Positions 29,600 through 38,979 of a DNA stretch of 64,000 nucleotides are shown in pieces. The stretch comes from Streptomyces werraensis (GTDB taxonomy: Bacteria > Actinomycetota > Actinomycetes > Streptomycetales > Streptomycetaceae): NCBI GenBank assembly GCA_014656175.1, contig BNBX01000017.1, positions 1 to 64,000 of the forward strand, given 5' to 3'. Each line of letters opens with the position of its first letter. Position 1 is the stretch's first letter. A model generated the notes under the pieces. That model saw nothing but the letters and a program-made list of their open reading frames with translations. It had not been told where the DNA came from and made no database searches. Position numbers and translations under genes: made by a program.

Positions 29600-29637
29600 G
29601 GCGACATCGACCCCCGGAAAGGGCGAGGCGAGCAGAC

Positions 29638-30300
29638 ATGAAGATCGGCATCATCGGCGCGGGCAACATCGGCGGAAACCTCACGCGACGGCTCACGGCC
29701 CTCGGCCACGACGTGTCCGTCGCCAACTCCCGCGGTCCGCACACCCTGAAGGAACTGGCCGACGAGACCGGCGCGACCCCGGTGCGGGCCGAGGAGGCCG
29801 CCCGCGGCGCCGAGGTCGTCGTCGTCACCGTGCCGCTCAAGGCCGTGCCGGACCTGCCCTCCGGGCTGTTCGACGAGGCCGCCGAGGGCCTGGCCGTCAT
29901 CGACACCGGCAACTACTACCCCCGTCAGCGCGACGGCAGGATCGCCGGCATCGAGGACGAGGGCCTCACCGAGAGCCGCTGGACCGAGCGCCGGATCGGC
30001 CACCCCGTCGTCAAGGCGTTCAACGGCACCTACGCCCAGGACCTGCTGGACCGCCACCGCCCCGCGGGCGACCCCGAGCGCATGGCCCTCCCCGTCGCAG
30101 GCGACGACGAGGCCGCCAAGCGCAAGGTCCGCGACCTGATCGAGGAACTCGGCTTCGACACCGTCGACGCGGGCGGCATCGACGACTCCTGGCGCCAGCA
30201 GCCCGGCACCCCCGTCTACGGCCTGCGCGGCGGCGTCGACGCCGTCACCCGCGCCCTCGCCGAGGCCTCCCCGGAGCGCCCGGAGGAGTTCCGGGGCTAG
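29638..30300 (+). CDS. NADPH-dependent F420 reductase-like / NAD(P)-binding oxidoreductase
   Basis: The 220-residue protein starts directly with a Rossmann motif MKIGIIGAGNIGGNLTRRL followed by ANSRGPHTL, which suggests NADP binding. VVVTVPLKAV, DTGNYYP and VVKAFNGTY are typical of the F420-dependent NADP oxidoreductase family (PF03807). Whether it uses F420 cannot be read from the sequence. The stop codon TAG lies inside the terminal inverted repeat of the MITE-like element at 30298-30519, so the exact 3' end may have been changed by that insertion. Confidence 0.82.
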   Translation: MKIGIIGAGNIGGNLTRRLTALGHDVSVANSRGPHTLKELADETGATPVRAEEAARGAEVVVVTVPLKAVPDLPSGLFDEAAEGLAVIDTGNYYPRQRDGRIAGIEDEGLTESRWTERRIGHPVVKAFNGTYAQDLLDRHRPAGDPERMALPVAGDDEAAKRKVRDLIEELGFDTVDAGGIDDSWRQQPGTPVYGLRGGVDAVTRALAEASPERPEEFRG

Positions 30301-30519
30301 GGCCTTTCGTTCGGATCATCCCGGCGTCGCGGGGTCTGGCACGCACTCCCCCACTGCCCTGAACGGGCGTGGGGGCACCCCCAGCGGCGTTGTCGTCGGT
30401 TGCCAACGCTCCGCGTTGCCGCCCTCCTCCGCCTTGCAGCTGCACGCACCAGAGCCCGCTCGGGTCGGCCCAAGACACACCGCGCCTCACAGCCAGGCTG
30501 ATCCAAACGAAAGGCCCTA
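30298..30519. mobile_element. MITE-like element with 21-bp terminal inverted repeats
   Basis: The 222-bp element is bounded by inverted repeats. The left end reads TAGGGCCTTTCGTTCGGATC and continues with A. The right end is its reverse complement with one mismatch (C to T). The tetranucleotide CTAG is present at both outer borders, consistent with a palindromic or TA-type target. There is no transposase; internal sequence includes a hairpin near 30345-30385 (CTCCCCCACT ... GTGGGGG). It fills the whole gap between two convergent genes and supplies the stop codon of the left gene. I remember the GGGCCTTTCGTTTGGATCA end from other Streptomyces genomes. Confidence 0.75.
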
Positions 30520-30521
30520 GG

Positions 30522-31487
30522 TCAGGCGCCCGGTCCGGGGTCCGGCTTCACCGGCGTACGGATGCCCGCCCGGGCCGCCTCCAGCTGCGCCGCGAACGCG
30601 ATGCCGAGGAAGAGCGCCACGGCGGTCAGGTTGGCCCACAGCAGCAGGGCGATGAAGGCCGTGAGCGGACCGTACACGGCGCCGAAGGCCCCGCTCCGTC
30701 CGACGTACAGCGCGAGCAGCCAGGTCGCCGAGATCCACAGCACCAGGTGGACCGCCGAGCCGAAGGCCAGCCAGGTGTAGCCGGGCTGGTCGCGGCGGGG
30801 CGACCAGCGCAGGATCACCGCCGACGCGACCCAGGCCAGCAGCAGTCCGGCCGGAACGTCCAGCACGGCCCACCACGTGGCCCCGCCCGTCCCGTGGCCG
30901 AGGGTGCGGGCCACGGCGTCGCCGACCGTCTCACCCGCGACGAGCACCAGGAACCCGAGGACCATCGGCAGGCCGGCCGTGAAGGCAAGCGCCAGGGCCC
31001 GGCCGTACTTGCGGACGAAGGGGCGGTCGCGCTCGATGCCGTAGATGCGGTTGGCGCCCCGCTCGATCTGCGCCATGGCCGAGGCGAGGTTCAGCACCGC
31101 GAACCCGAGGCCCAGCCAGAGCGCGACCGTGCTCCACACGTCGCTGCCGGCGCTGCGCCGGGTGCCCTCGAAGGCCTTCTCGACGACGTCCGCGCTGGCG
31201 CCCGGCACGATCCGGCCGAGGGTCAGCTCGATGACCCGGCCCACGCTCTCCGTGTGCACCGACGTGGCGAGACCCACGAGCACGACGGTGAAGGGGACCA
31301 GGCCGAGCACGACCTGGAAGGCGAGGGCCCGGGCGTTGGTGAACCCGTCCGCGTAGCGGAACCGGGTGAAGGCGTCGGCCAGCAGCCTGAGGCCCCCGTA
31401 CCGCCGCAGGGCGGTGAGGGCTTCGTCGCCGGATAGTTCTTCTCCGAGCATGTCCCGGGTCTGCGGAACGTGGACGGCGGTTCCCAC
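30522..31487 (-). CDS. YihY/BrkB-family inner membrane protein
   Basis: The protein of about 321 residues has six predicted membrane helices (for example ALAFQVVLGLVPFTVVLVGLA and LDVPAGLLLAWVASAVILRW). It also has the BrkB family pattern, including the YGP-like ...GAVYGPLTAFIALLLWANLTAVALFLG near the C-terminus. The function of the family is unsettled. GTG at 31487 is preceded by GAGGAG at ten bases; ATG 31451 is the alternative. The stop lies three bases beyond the MITE-like element. Confidence 0.82.
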   Translation of the reverse strand: MGTAVHVPQTRDMLGEELSGDEALTALRRYGGLRLLADAFTRFRYADGFTNARALAFQVVLGLVPFTVVLVGLATSVHTESVGRVIELTLGRIVPGASADVVEKAFEGTRRSAGSDVWSTVALWLGLGFAVLNLASAMAQIERGANRIYGIERDRPFVRKYGRALALAFTAGLPMVLGFLVLVAGETVGDAVARTLGHGTGGATWWAVLDVPAGLLLAWVASAVILRWSPRRDQPGYTWLAFGSAVHLVLWISATWLLALYVGRSGAFGAVYGPLTAFIALLLWANLTAVALFLGIAFAAQLEAARAGIRTPVKPDPGPGA

Positions 31488-31673
31488 GATGCGGCTGCTC
31501 CTCGTGTCGGGGCGGGCGAGGACGTCGTCCTCCACCCGTGCGCATGCCCCGTGAACGAGACCGCAGCGCGCAGGGGACGGCTTGGGCGGTTTTTCCCGGG
31601 TCACACGCCGGCAGGGAGTCCCCGGCCTGCGAGACCACCGTCCGACCGCCGGCTCCGCACCCCGTTGACCGCC

Positions 31674-32468
31674 TCAGGTGACACGAAAGACCGGCCAGCC
31701 GATCTCGGTGCGCCACGCAGCGGGATCGCTCGTGTCACGGGGGCCGACAAGGTAGACCTCCCGCACCGGCCCGGCCACCGACATCGCGTTCTCCACCACC
31801 CAGGTCCCGAGTTCGCCGTACGTGACCTCGACGCCGTCGTGCTCGCCGATGTGGGTGGTGACGGCCAGTTCCGCGGCCGGCAGAGTCATGGGGTGCACTC
31901 GCCCGGTGCGGGGTGGCGCAGCGGTCGGCAGGTAGACGACGGCGTGACCGCGCTCCTGCTCGAAGAGGGCGTTGTCGTAGCTGCCGCCCGGCGGTCCGGT
32001 CACGGCGGCGCCGACGGCCGCCTCCAACTCGGCCATCGCGCCCGCGTACCAGGTCGCGACGTCGCTGTGCCCGACCACGGCCTCCACCGCCGCGACCGTC
32101 CGGGCGGGCTCGGCACGCAGCTCGACGTCGATGGGCGCGGGGTCGGGCCGGAGCAGGCGGCGCAGCGACACGACCGCGGCCCGGGTGCGGTCGAGCGCGT
32201 CCTCGAGGCGTTGCAGGTGGTCCGCGACCAGGGCCGCCCGGACACCGGGGTCGGGGGTCCGCAGGATCCGCCGCACATCGCTCAGGGGGACGTCGAGCTC
32301 GCGGAGCCGGTGGATGACCTGAGCGGTCGGGATCTGGTCGACGCCGTAGTAGCGGTAACCGGTGGTCTCGTCCACCACGGCGGGTTCCAGCAGGGCCGCC
32401 TCGTGGTAGCGGCGCAGAGTCCGCACGCTCAAGTGGGTCAGCCGCGAGAACTCTCCGATGGTCAGCAT
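31674..32468 (-). CDS. MerR-family regulator with GyrI-like effector-binding domain
   Basis: The 264-residue regulator has an N-terminal MerR domain (MLTIGEFSRLTHLSVRTLRRYHEAALLEPA...GYRYYGVDQIP), a helical linker, and a C-terminal GyrI-like small-molecule-binding domain of about 150 residues (residues 115-264, ending with EIGWPVF). This is the BltR/BmrR/TipA-like architecture of multidrug or aromatic-ligand sensors. It is divergent from a SnoaL/SDR pair. MerR-type promoters with 19-bp spacers face both ways in the 78-bp gap, so this protein probably controls itself and that pair. Confidence 0.88.
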   Translation of the reverse strand: MLTIGEFSRLTHLSVRTLRRYHEAALLEPAVVDETTGYRYYGVDQIPTAQVIHRLRELDVPLSDVRRILRTPDPGVRAALVADHLQRLEDALDRTRAAVVSLRRLLRPDPAPIDVELRAEPARTVAAVEAVVGHSDVATWYAGAMAELEAAVGAAVTGPPGGSYDNALFEQERGHAVVYLPTAAPPRTGRVHPMTLPAAELAVTTHIGEHDGVEVTYGELGTWVVENAMSVAGPVREVYLVGPRDTSDPAAWRTEIGWPVFRVT

Positions 32469-32474
32469 CTCCTC

Positions 32475-32505
32475 ATTCTGAACGCTCCCCCTGGGGGAGG
32501 GTCCA
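32475..32505 (-). promoter_or_regulatory. MerR-type promoter and operator of the GyrI-domain MerR gene
   Basis: On the minus strand the -35 box TGGACC (32500-32505) and -10 box CAGAAT (32475-32480) are separated by exactly 19 bp. The spacer carries the perfect palindrome CTCCCCCAGGGGGAG (32485-32499). The ATG begins seven bases after the -10 box, again predicting a leaderless transcript. Suboptimal 19-bp spacing is the hallmark of promoters activated by MerR proteins. Confidence 0.7.
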
Positions 32506-32509
32506 CGGC

Positions 32510-32540
32510 TTGACCCTCCCGCGCCGTGAGGTCCCACGGT
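32510..32540 (+). promoter_or_regulatory. Candidate MerR-type promoter of the SnoaL-like/SDR pair
   Basis: The -35 box TTGACC (32510-32515) and a weak -10 box CACGGT (32535-32540) are also 19 bp apart. CCTC and GAGG arms lie in the spacer and the ATG follows at 32547. It is back to back with the minus-strand promoter, five bases between their -35 boxes. The -10 box is poor, so this rests on geometry and symmetry. Confidence 0.5.
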
Positions 32541-32546
32541 GGGCTC

Positions 32547-32909
32547 ATGACACAGCACACCGATCTTCCGTCCGATCTGCTCCCGACCACCGTGCGCGAG
32601 TTCTTCGCCGCCCACGTCGTCCGCGACGCCGACGCCGCCTCGTCGTTCCTCACCGAGGACGCGGTGGTCGTCGACCAGGACGAGACCTTCCGCGGCCGGG
32701 AGGAGGTCCACGCGTTCCTGCGGGACGCCGGATCCGAGTTCACCTACACGACCGAGCAGGTCGGCGCTCGCCGCGTCGATGACGCCCACTGGGTGGTGAC
32801 CGTGCGGCTCGAAGGCACCTTCCCGGGGGGCATCGCCGAACTCGACTACCGGTTCGCGCTGCGCGACGGCCTCATCGCCGAACTCGTCATCGCCAACCAC
32901 CCGGCCTGA
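32547..32909 (+). CDS. SnoaL-like / NTF2-fold protein
   Basis: The 120-residue cytoplasmic protein shows the NTF2-like pattern: an N-terminal helix TTVREFFAAHVVRDADAASSFLTEDAVVVDQDETFRGREEVHAFLRD, here cited only as a positional landmark (residues 14-60), then beta strands. SnoaL-like proteins are small isomerases, hydrolases or binding proteins; the substrate here is unknown. ATG 32547 was chosen by homology of the N-terminus and by the promoter geometry upstream. It is followed 38 bp later by an SDR gene, probably in one operon. Confidence 0.8.
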   Translation: MTQHTDLPSDLLPTTVREFFAAHVVRDADAASSFLTEDAVVVDQDETFRGREEVHAFLRDAGSEFTYTTEQVGARRVDDAHWVVTVRLEGTFPGGIAELDYRFALRDGLIAELVIANHPA

Positions 32910-32947
32910 CCGGACCCACGCCACCTCGACCTTCAGTGGAGAGAAGA

Positions 32948-33736
32948 ATGTCCAGTTCAGATCGCGATCGCCTCGACGGTCGCCGGGCGCTCGTCACGGG
33001 CGGTTCGAAGGGCTCGGGCAAGGCCGTCGCAGAGAGACTGCGAGAGATGGGCGCCGACGTCTACGTGACGGCACGCACGATGCCCGACGGGTACGAGCAC
33101 CCCGACCGATTCATCGAAGCGGACATGCTGACGACGGAGGGCACCGACGCCGTGGCGGCCCGCATCGCAGAAGCCGGCGGCGCACTCGACATCCTGGTGC
33201 ACGTCGTCGGAGGGGCGTCGACGCCGTCCGGTGGCTTCGCGGCCGTCACCGACGACCAGTGGCTCACCGAGCTGAACCTCAACCTCCTGGGAGCGGTGCG
33301 GCTGGATCGAGCTCTCCTCCCGGCGATGATCGCGTCCGGGTCGGGCGTGGTGCTGCACTTCACCTCGATCCAGCGGGAGCTGCCCCAGCACGACGCGACC
33401 TTGGCCTACGCGGCAGCGAAGGCCGCGCTGCGCACCTACAGCAAGGGACTGGCCAACGAGCTCGCGCCCCGTGGCGTACGGGTCAACGCCGTCAGCCCCG
33501 GCGGAATCGAGACCGAAGCCTACGAAAGATTCGTGGACCGGATCGCCGAGGGCAACGGACTCACACGTGAGGCAGCCAAGCAGACCATCTACGACTCCCT
33601 GGGAGGAGTACCCCTGGGACGATTCGCGAGCACCGAGGAAATCGCGGACCTGGTCGGGTTCCTGGTCTCGGACCGCGCCTCGGCGATCGTAGGAGCCGAG
33701 TACGTGATCGACGGCGGCACCGTCCCGACCGTCTGA
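32948..33736 (+). CDS. Short-chain dehydrogenase/reductase (SDR)
   Basis: The 262-residue NAD(P)-dependent oxidoreductase has the cofactor motif TGGSKGSG (residues about 20-27), active-site Ser in LHFTSIQ, and catalytic YAAAK (LAYAAAKAAL). The C-terminal substrate loop and VIDGGTVPTV ending are typical. ATG 32948 is preceded by GGAGAGAAG; a GTG 12 bases earlier overlaps that site and was rejected. The codons look slightly less GC-biased than those of the neighbouring core genes (for example AAGATT, GGAGTACCC, TACGAAAG), in keeping with recent acquisition of the cassette. Confidence 0.88.
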   Translation: MSSSDRDRLDGRRALVTGGSKGSGKAVAERLREMGADVYVTARTMPDGYEHPDRFIEADMLTTEGTDAVAARIAEAGGALDILVHVVGGASTPSGGFAAVTDDQWLTELNLNLLGAVRLDRALLPAMIASGSGVVLHFTSIQRELPQHDATLAYAAAKAALRTYSKGLANELAPRGVRVNAVSPGGIETEAYERFVDRIAEGNGLTREAAKQTIYDSLGGVPLGRFASTEEIADLVGFLVSDRASAIVGAEYVIDGGTVPTV

Positions 33737-33816
33737 GCCGGGCACCGGCTCCGCGTGACCACGCGCGCGAAACGCCGCAGCGTCGGGTGGAAGCGGGGCC
33801 GGAACGGGCCTGGCCG

Positions 33817-34374
33817 TCAGGCCCCCGCCCACTCCCGCAGCGCCGACTCGCCGGAGAAGTCCGCCACGTTCTTGTCCAGCGGGTCGTCGGTGTACTGGTG
33901 GAAACGCCAGTCCGCCTTGATCCGCGGTTTCCCGGCGGTGGTCGCGTAGTCGGCGATCCAGAGGCCGTCGCCCGCATAGGACGTGGTGTCGTGGTTCAGC
34001 CAGAAATGGCGGTTGCAGTACAGGACGACCTTGTGGTGGGGGCGCAGTTCCTTGACCTTGCGGATGAAGCGGTCCTTCTCGGAATTGCTCGCGTGCGAGC
34101 CGTCCCCCGTGGTCTCCCAGTCCACCGCGAGGATGTCACCCCGCCGCTCGGGCGCCTTGGCGACGAAGAACTCGGCCTGTTCGGTGAGATTCCCCGGCCA
34201 GAGGAAGTGGTAGAACCCGACCACCAGACCGGCGTCCCGCCCTCTCTTCGTCTGGGCGGCCAGTTTCGGATTCACGTACGAACGGCCTTCCGTCGCCTTC
34301 ACGAAGACGAAGGAAAGGCCGTCCGTGTCGTACGAGGAGGACTGGTAGGAACTGACGTCGATGCCACGCAGCAT
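33817..34374 (-). CDS. GH25-family muramidase, no signal peptide
   Basis: The 185-residue protein is a compact glycoside hydrolase family 25 lysozyme domain. The N-terminal MLRGIDVSSYQ contains the first catalytic-site Asp, ILAVDWETTGDG supplies the conserved Asp-x-Glu pair near residue 90, and IADYA and FHQYTDD close the barrel. The enzyme would cleave the MurNAc-GlcNAc bond of peptidoglycan. There is no signal peptide or membrane segment, as in phage endolysins, so export or a lysis event would be needed. No holin or phage genes are nearby. Confidence 0.85.
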   Translation of the reverse strand: MLRGIDVSSYQSSSYDTDGLSFVFVKATEGRSYVNPKLAAQTKRGRDAGLVVGFYHFLWPGNLTEQAEFFVAKAPERRGDILAVDWETTGDGSHASNSEKDRFIRKVKELRPHHKVVLYCNRHFWLNHDTTSYAGDGLWIADYATTAGKPRIKADWRFHQYTDDPLDKNVADFSGESALREWAGA

Positions 34375-34477
34375 GCAGGTTCTCCCGTGTGGTGCCGTGG
34401 GGACGGGATCTGATGGTTCCCTGATTCAACCTGCTTGACGCAAAGCCCTGTTCGGCGCGGCCTTCCCGGCACTCGAT

Positions 34478-35845
<1,368 letters not shown>

Positions 35846-36011
35846 GGGAGGACTCCTCAGGGTTCGGCGGACGACGCTGTCCACCGGGGAAGGGCGGTTC
35901 AGTGGGCCGGGTGGGGTGCTGAATCGTTCATGCGCTGCATGGTGCGGGGCACCGCGCCCACCGACCCAGTGTGCGCGATGCCCCGTGCGTCCGTGCAAAA
36001 AGCAGACGGAA

Positions 36012-37271
36012 TTACCGCAGACCGGGATAGAGCGGGTGCTTCGCGGCCAGCGCCGCGACCCGGTCCCGGAGGGCCTCGGTGTCGTACGACGGCTTCAGCG
36101 CCTCGGCGATCACGTCGGCGACCTCGGCGAAGTCCTCGGCCGTGAAGCCGCGGGTGGCCAGGGCGGGCGTGCCGATGCGCAGACCCGAGGTGACCATCGG
36201 CGGGCGCGGGTCGTTCGGGATCGCGTTCCGGTTGACGGTGATCCCGACCTCGTGCAGCCGGTCCTCGGCCTGCTGGCCGTCCAGCTCCGAGTTCCGCAGG
36301 TCCACCAGGACCAGGTGCACGTCCGTGCCGCCGGACAGCACGTCCACGCCCACGGCCTTCACGTCGTCCTGGACCAGACGCTCGGCCAGGATGCGGGCGC
36401 CCTCCAGCGTGCGGCGCTGGCGCTCCTTGAACTCCTCCGAGGCGCACACCTTGAAGGCGACCGCCTTGGCGGCGACCACGTGCTCCAGCGGACCGCCCTG
36501 CTGGCCGGGGAACACGGCGGAGTTGATCTTCTTGGCCAGCTCGGCCGTGGAGAGGATCACACCGCCGCGCGGACCGCCGAGGGTCTTGTGCGTGGTGGTG
36601 GTCACGACGTGGGCGTGCGGCACCGGGTTCGGGTGCAGGCCCGCGGCGACCAGACCGGCGAAGTGCGCCATGTCGACCATGAGGTAGGCGCCGACCTCGT
36701 CCGCGATCCGGCGGAACGCGGCGAAGTCCAGCCGGCGCGGGTACGCCGACCAGCCGGCGACGATCAGCTTCGGCTTGTTCTCCTTGGCCAGGCGCTCGAC
36801 CTCGGCCATGTCCACGACGCCGGTGTCGTCCACGTGGTACGCGACCACGTTGTAGAGCTTGCCGGAGAAGTTGATCTTCATGCCGTGGGTCAGGTGCCCG
36901 CCGTGCGCGAGGTTCAGACCCATGATCGTGTCGCCCGGCTTGAGCAGCGCGAACATCGCGGCCGCGTTGGCCTGGGCGCCCGAGTGCGGCTGGACGTTGG
37001 CGTGCTCGGCGCCGAACAGCTCCTTCACCCGGTCGATGGCGATCTGCTCGATCACGTCGACGTGCTCGCAGCCGCCGTAGTAGCGGCGGCCGGGGTAGCC
37101 CTCGGCGTACTTGTTGGTCAGCACCGAGCCCTGGGCCTCCATGACCGCGACCGGGGCGAAGTTCTCCGAGGCGATCATCTCGAGGGTGGACTGCTGCCGG
37201 TGCAGCTCGGCGTCGACCGCGGCGGCCACCGCCGGGTCGAGCTCGTGCAGGGGCGTGTTCAGAAGCGACAT
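36012..37271 (-). CDS. glyA: Serine hydroxymethyltransferase
   Basis: This PLP enzyme interconverts serine plus tetrahydrofolate with glycine plus 5,10-methylene-THF. It has 419 residues, the normal length, with the PLP lysine in VVTTTTHKTLGGPRGG and further conserved blocks SENFAP, YAEGYPGRRYYGGCE, GLNLAHGGHLTHG and DMAHFAGL. The start lies 14 bp after the gcvH stop, with GAGGAG ten bases upstream. It connects the glycine cleavage system with SdaA: glycine and serine can be exchanged and then degraded. Confidence 0.96.
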   Translation of the reverse strand: MSLLNTPLHELDPAVAAAVDAELHRQQSTLEMIASENFAPVAVMEAQGSVLTNKYAEGYPGRRYYGGCEHVDVIEQIAIDRVKELFGAEHANVQPHSGAQANAAAMFALLKPGDTIMGLNLAHGGHLTHGMKINFSGKLYNVVAYHVDDTGVVDMAEVERLAKENKPKLIVAGWSAYPRRLDFAAFRRIADEVGAYLMVDMAHFAGLVAAGLHPNPVPHAHVVTTTTHKTLGGPRGGVILSTAELAKKINSAVFPGQQGGPLEHVVAAKAVAFKVCASEEFKERQRRTLEGARILAERLVQDDVKAVGVDVLSGGTDVHLVLVDLRNSELDGQQAEDRLHEVGITVNRNAIPNDPRPPMVTSGLRIGTPALATRGFTAEDFAEVADVIAEALKPSYDTEALRDRVAALAAKHPLYPGLR

Positions 37272-37285
37272 GCGGCTACGGCTCC

Positions 37286-37663
37286 TCAGCCCGCGACGAA
37301 CGCGTCGTACTCGGCGGCGGACAGCAGGTCGGCCGGCTCGTCGGTGACCCGCACCTTGAACAGCCAGCCGCCCTCGAAGGGGGCCGAGTTCACCAGCGCC
37401 GGGTCGTTCACCACGTCCTCGTTGACCTCGGTGACCTCGCCGGAGACGGGGGAGTACAGGTCGCTGACGGACTTGGTGGACTCCAGCTCGCCGCAGGTCT
37501 CGCCCGCGCTCACCGTGTCACCGACCTCGGGGAGCTGGACGAAGACCACGTCGCCGAGCGCGTTGGCCGCGTGCTCCGTGATGCCGACCGTCGACACGCC
37601 GTCCTCGGCGGCCGACAGCCACTCGTGCTCCTTGCTGTAACGCAGGTCCTGGGGGTTGCTCAT
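37286..37663 (-). CDS. gcvH: Glycine cleavage system H protein
   Basis: The 125-residue lipoyl carrier of the glycine cleavage complex shuttles the aminomethyl group between the P and T proteins. The lipoylated Lys is in GELESTKSVSDLYSP. The flanking motifs TVGITEHAANALGDVVFVQLP and EVTEVNEDVVNDPALVN (given as landmarks) agree with the family. It sits between gcvT and glyA in one operon. The P-protein gene is not in this window. Confidence 0.96.
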   Translation of the reverse strand: MSNPQDLRYSKEHEWLSAAEDGVSTVGITEHAANALGDVVFVQLPEVGDTVSAGETCGELESTKSVSDLYSPVSGEVTEVNEDVVNDPALVNSAPFEGGWLFKVRVTDEPADLLSAAEYDAFVAG

Positions 37664-37758
37664 GGCCTGAATTCTCCTGTACGCGGGAAACTGCTGATGA
37701 CGGGGAGGGCACGCGAAGCGGCCGGACGGGTGGGACCCCCGTGCCGCGGACGCGTGAA

Positions 37759-37777
37759 AGCCGGCCGGAGGCCGGCT
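37759..37777 (-). terminator. Hairpin between gcvT and gcvH
   Basis: AGCCGGCC and GGCCGGCT form an eight-base stem with a three-base loop, nine bases after the gcvT stop codon. There is no T-tract, so partial termination or protection of the upstream mRNA from 3' decay is more likely than full termination, since the gcvH-glyA genes continue in the same direction. Confidence 0.5.
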
Positions 37778-37786
37778 ACGACGGTG

Positions 37787-38905
37787 TCACTTCTGCCGCT
37801 TGTAGAACGGCAGCGCCACGACGTCGTACGGCTCGTGGCTGCCGCGGATGTCCACACCGACGCCCTCGGTGCCCGGCTCCGCGTGGCCCGCGTCGACGTA
37901 GGCCATGGCGATCGGCCTGCCCAGGGTGGGGGAGGGGGCGCCGGAGGTGACCTCGCCGATCTTCTCGCCGCCGGCGACCACGGCGTACCCGGCGCGCGGC
38001 ACCCGGCGGCCGTGGGCGACCAGGCCGACCAGGACGCGCGGCGGGTTCTTCGCGGCACGCTCGGCGGCCTCGGCGAGGGCGGCGCGGCCCACGAAGTCGC
38101 CCTCCTTCTCGAACTTCACCACCCGTCCCAGACCGGCGTCGAAGGGCGTGAGGGAGGTGCTCAGCTCGTTGCCGTACAGCGGCATGCCCGCCTCCAGGCG
38201 GAGCGTGTCCCGGCAGGACAGGCCGCACGGGACCAGCCCGTGGCCCTCGCCCGCCTTGGTCAACGCCTGCCACAGCTCCACGGCGTGCTCCGGCTTCACG
38301 AACAGCTCGAAGCCGTCCTCGCCGGTGTAGCCGGTGCGGGCGATCAGCGCGGGGACCCCGGCCACGGTGCCCGGCAGGCCGGCGTAGTACTTCAGCCCGT
38401 CCAGGTCGGCATCGGTGAGGCTCCGCAGGATCGCCGGGGACTCGGGGCCCTGCACGGCCAGCAGCGCGTACGCGTCGCGGTCGTCGCGCACCTCGGCGTC
38501 GAAGCCCGCGGCCCGCTCGGTCAGCGCGTCCAGCACCACCTGGGCGTTGGAGGCGTTGGCCACCACCATGTACTCGGTGTCGCCCAGGCGGTAGACGATC
38601 AGGTCGTCCAGGATGCCGCCGTCCTCACGGCAGATCATCGTGTAGCGGGCGCGGCCCGGCTTCACGCCCGAGATGTTGCCCACCAGCGCGTGATCCAGGA
38701 GGGCGGCGGCCTGCGGGCCGGTGACCGTGATCTCGCCCATGTGCGAGAGGTCGAAGAGGCCGGCCCGCGTGCGCACGGCGTTGTGCTCGTCGCGCTCGGA
38801 GCCGTAGCGCAGGGGCATGTCCCAGCCGGCGAAGTCGGTCATCGTCGCGCCGAGCGACCGATGCAGGGCATCGAGCGCGGTACGGCGGGGTTCGTTACTG
38901 CTCAT
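37787..38905 (-). CDS. gcvT: Glycine cleavage system T protein (aminomethyltransferase)
   Basis: GcvT transfers the methylene group from the H-protein-bound aminomethyl to tetrahydrofolate, releasing ammonia. The 372-residue product has MTDFAGWDMPLRYGS, RTRAGLFDLSHMGEI, TGYTGEDGFELFV and the C-terminal GTEGVGVDIRGS region of the family. ATG 38905 was chosen because GGGAGA precedes it at good distance; an ATG five codons upstream lacks one. It is the first gene of the operon and lies directly downstream of the glycine riboswitch. Confidence 0.95.
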   Translation of the reverse strand: MSSNEPRRTALDALHRSLGATMTDFAGWDMPLRYGSERDEHNAVRTRAGLFDLSHMGEITVTGPQAAALLDHALVGNISGVKPGRARYTMICREDGGILDDLIVYRLGDTEYMVVANASNAQVVLDALTERAAGFDAEVRDDRDAYALLAVQGPESPAILRSLTDADLDGLKYYAGLPGTVAGVPALIARTGYTGEDGFELFVKPEHAVELWQALTKAGEGHGLVPCGLSCRDTLRLEAGMPLYGNELSTSLTPFDAGLGRVVKFEKEGDFVGRAALAEAAERAAKNPPRVLVGLVAHGRRVPRAGYAVVAGGEKIGEVTSGAPSPTLGRPIAMAYVDAGHAEPGTEGVGVDIRGSHEPYDVVALPFYKRQK

Positions 38906-38931
38906 CGGTCGGTCTCCCAAGGCGATGGGGG

Positions 38932-38965
38932 TCCCTCCCGCGCGAGTTCATTCGAGCGTGGGGGA
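38932..38965 (-). repeat. Hairpin-forming intergenic element between riboswitch and gcvT
   Basis: An imperfect stem-loop (minus strand: TCCCCCACGCTCGA ... CGCGGGAGGGA) lies between the second glycine aptamer and the gcvT ribosome-binding site. Similar CCCCCAC/GGGGG hairpins are widespread in Streptomyces intergenic DNA as I recall. It may be part of the expression platform or a later insertion. Confidence 0.45.
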
Positions 38966-38979
38966 AGGCGAGGTCGTTT

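Noticed and set aside
33817..34374. Prophage remnant around the GH25 muramidase
   Set aside because: No holin, tail, capsid, integrase or attachment-site repeat was seen on either side.
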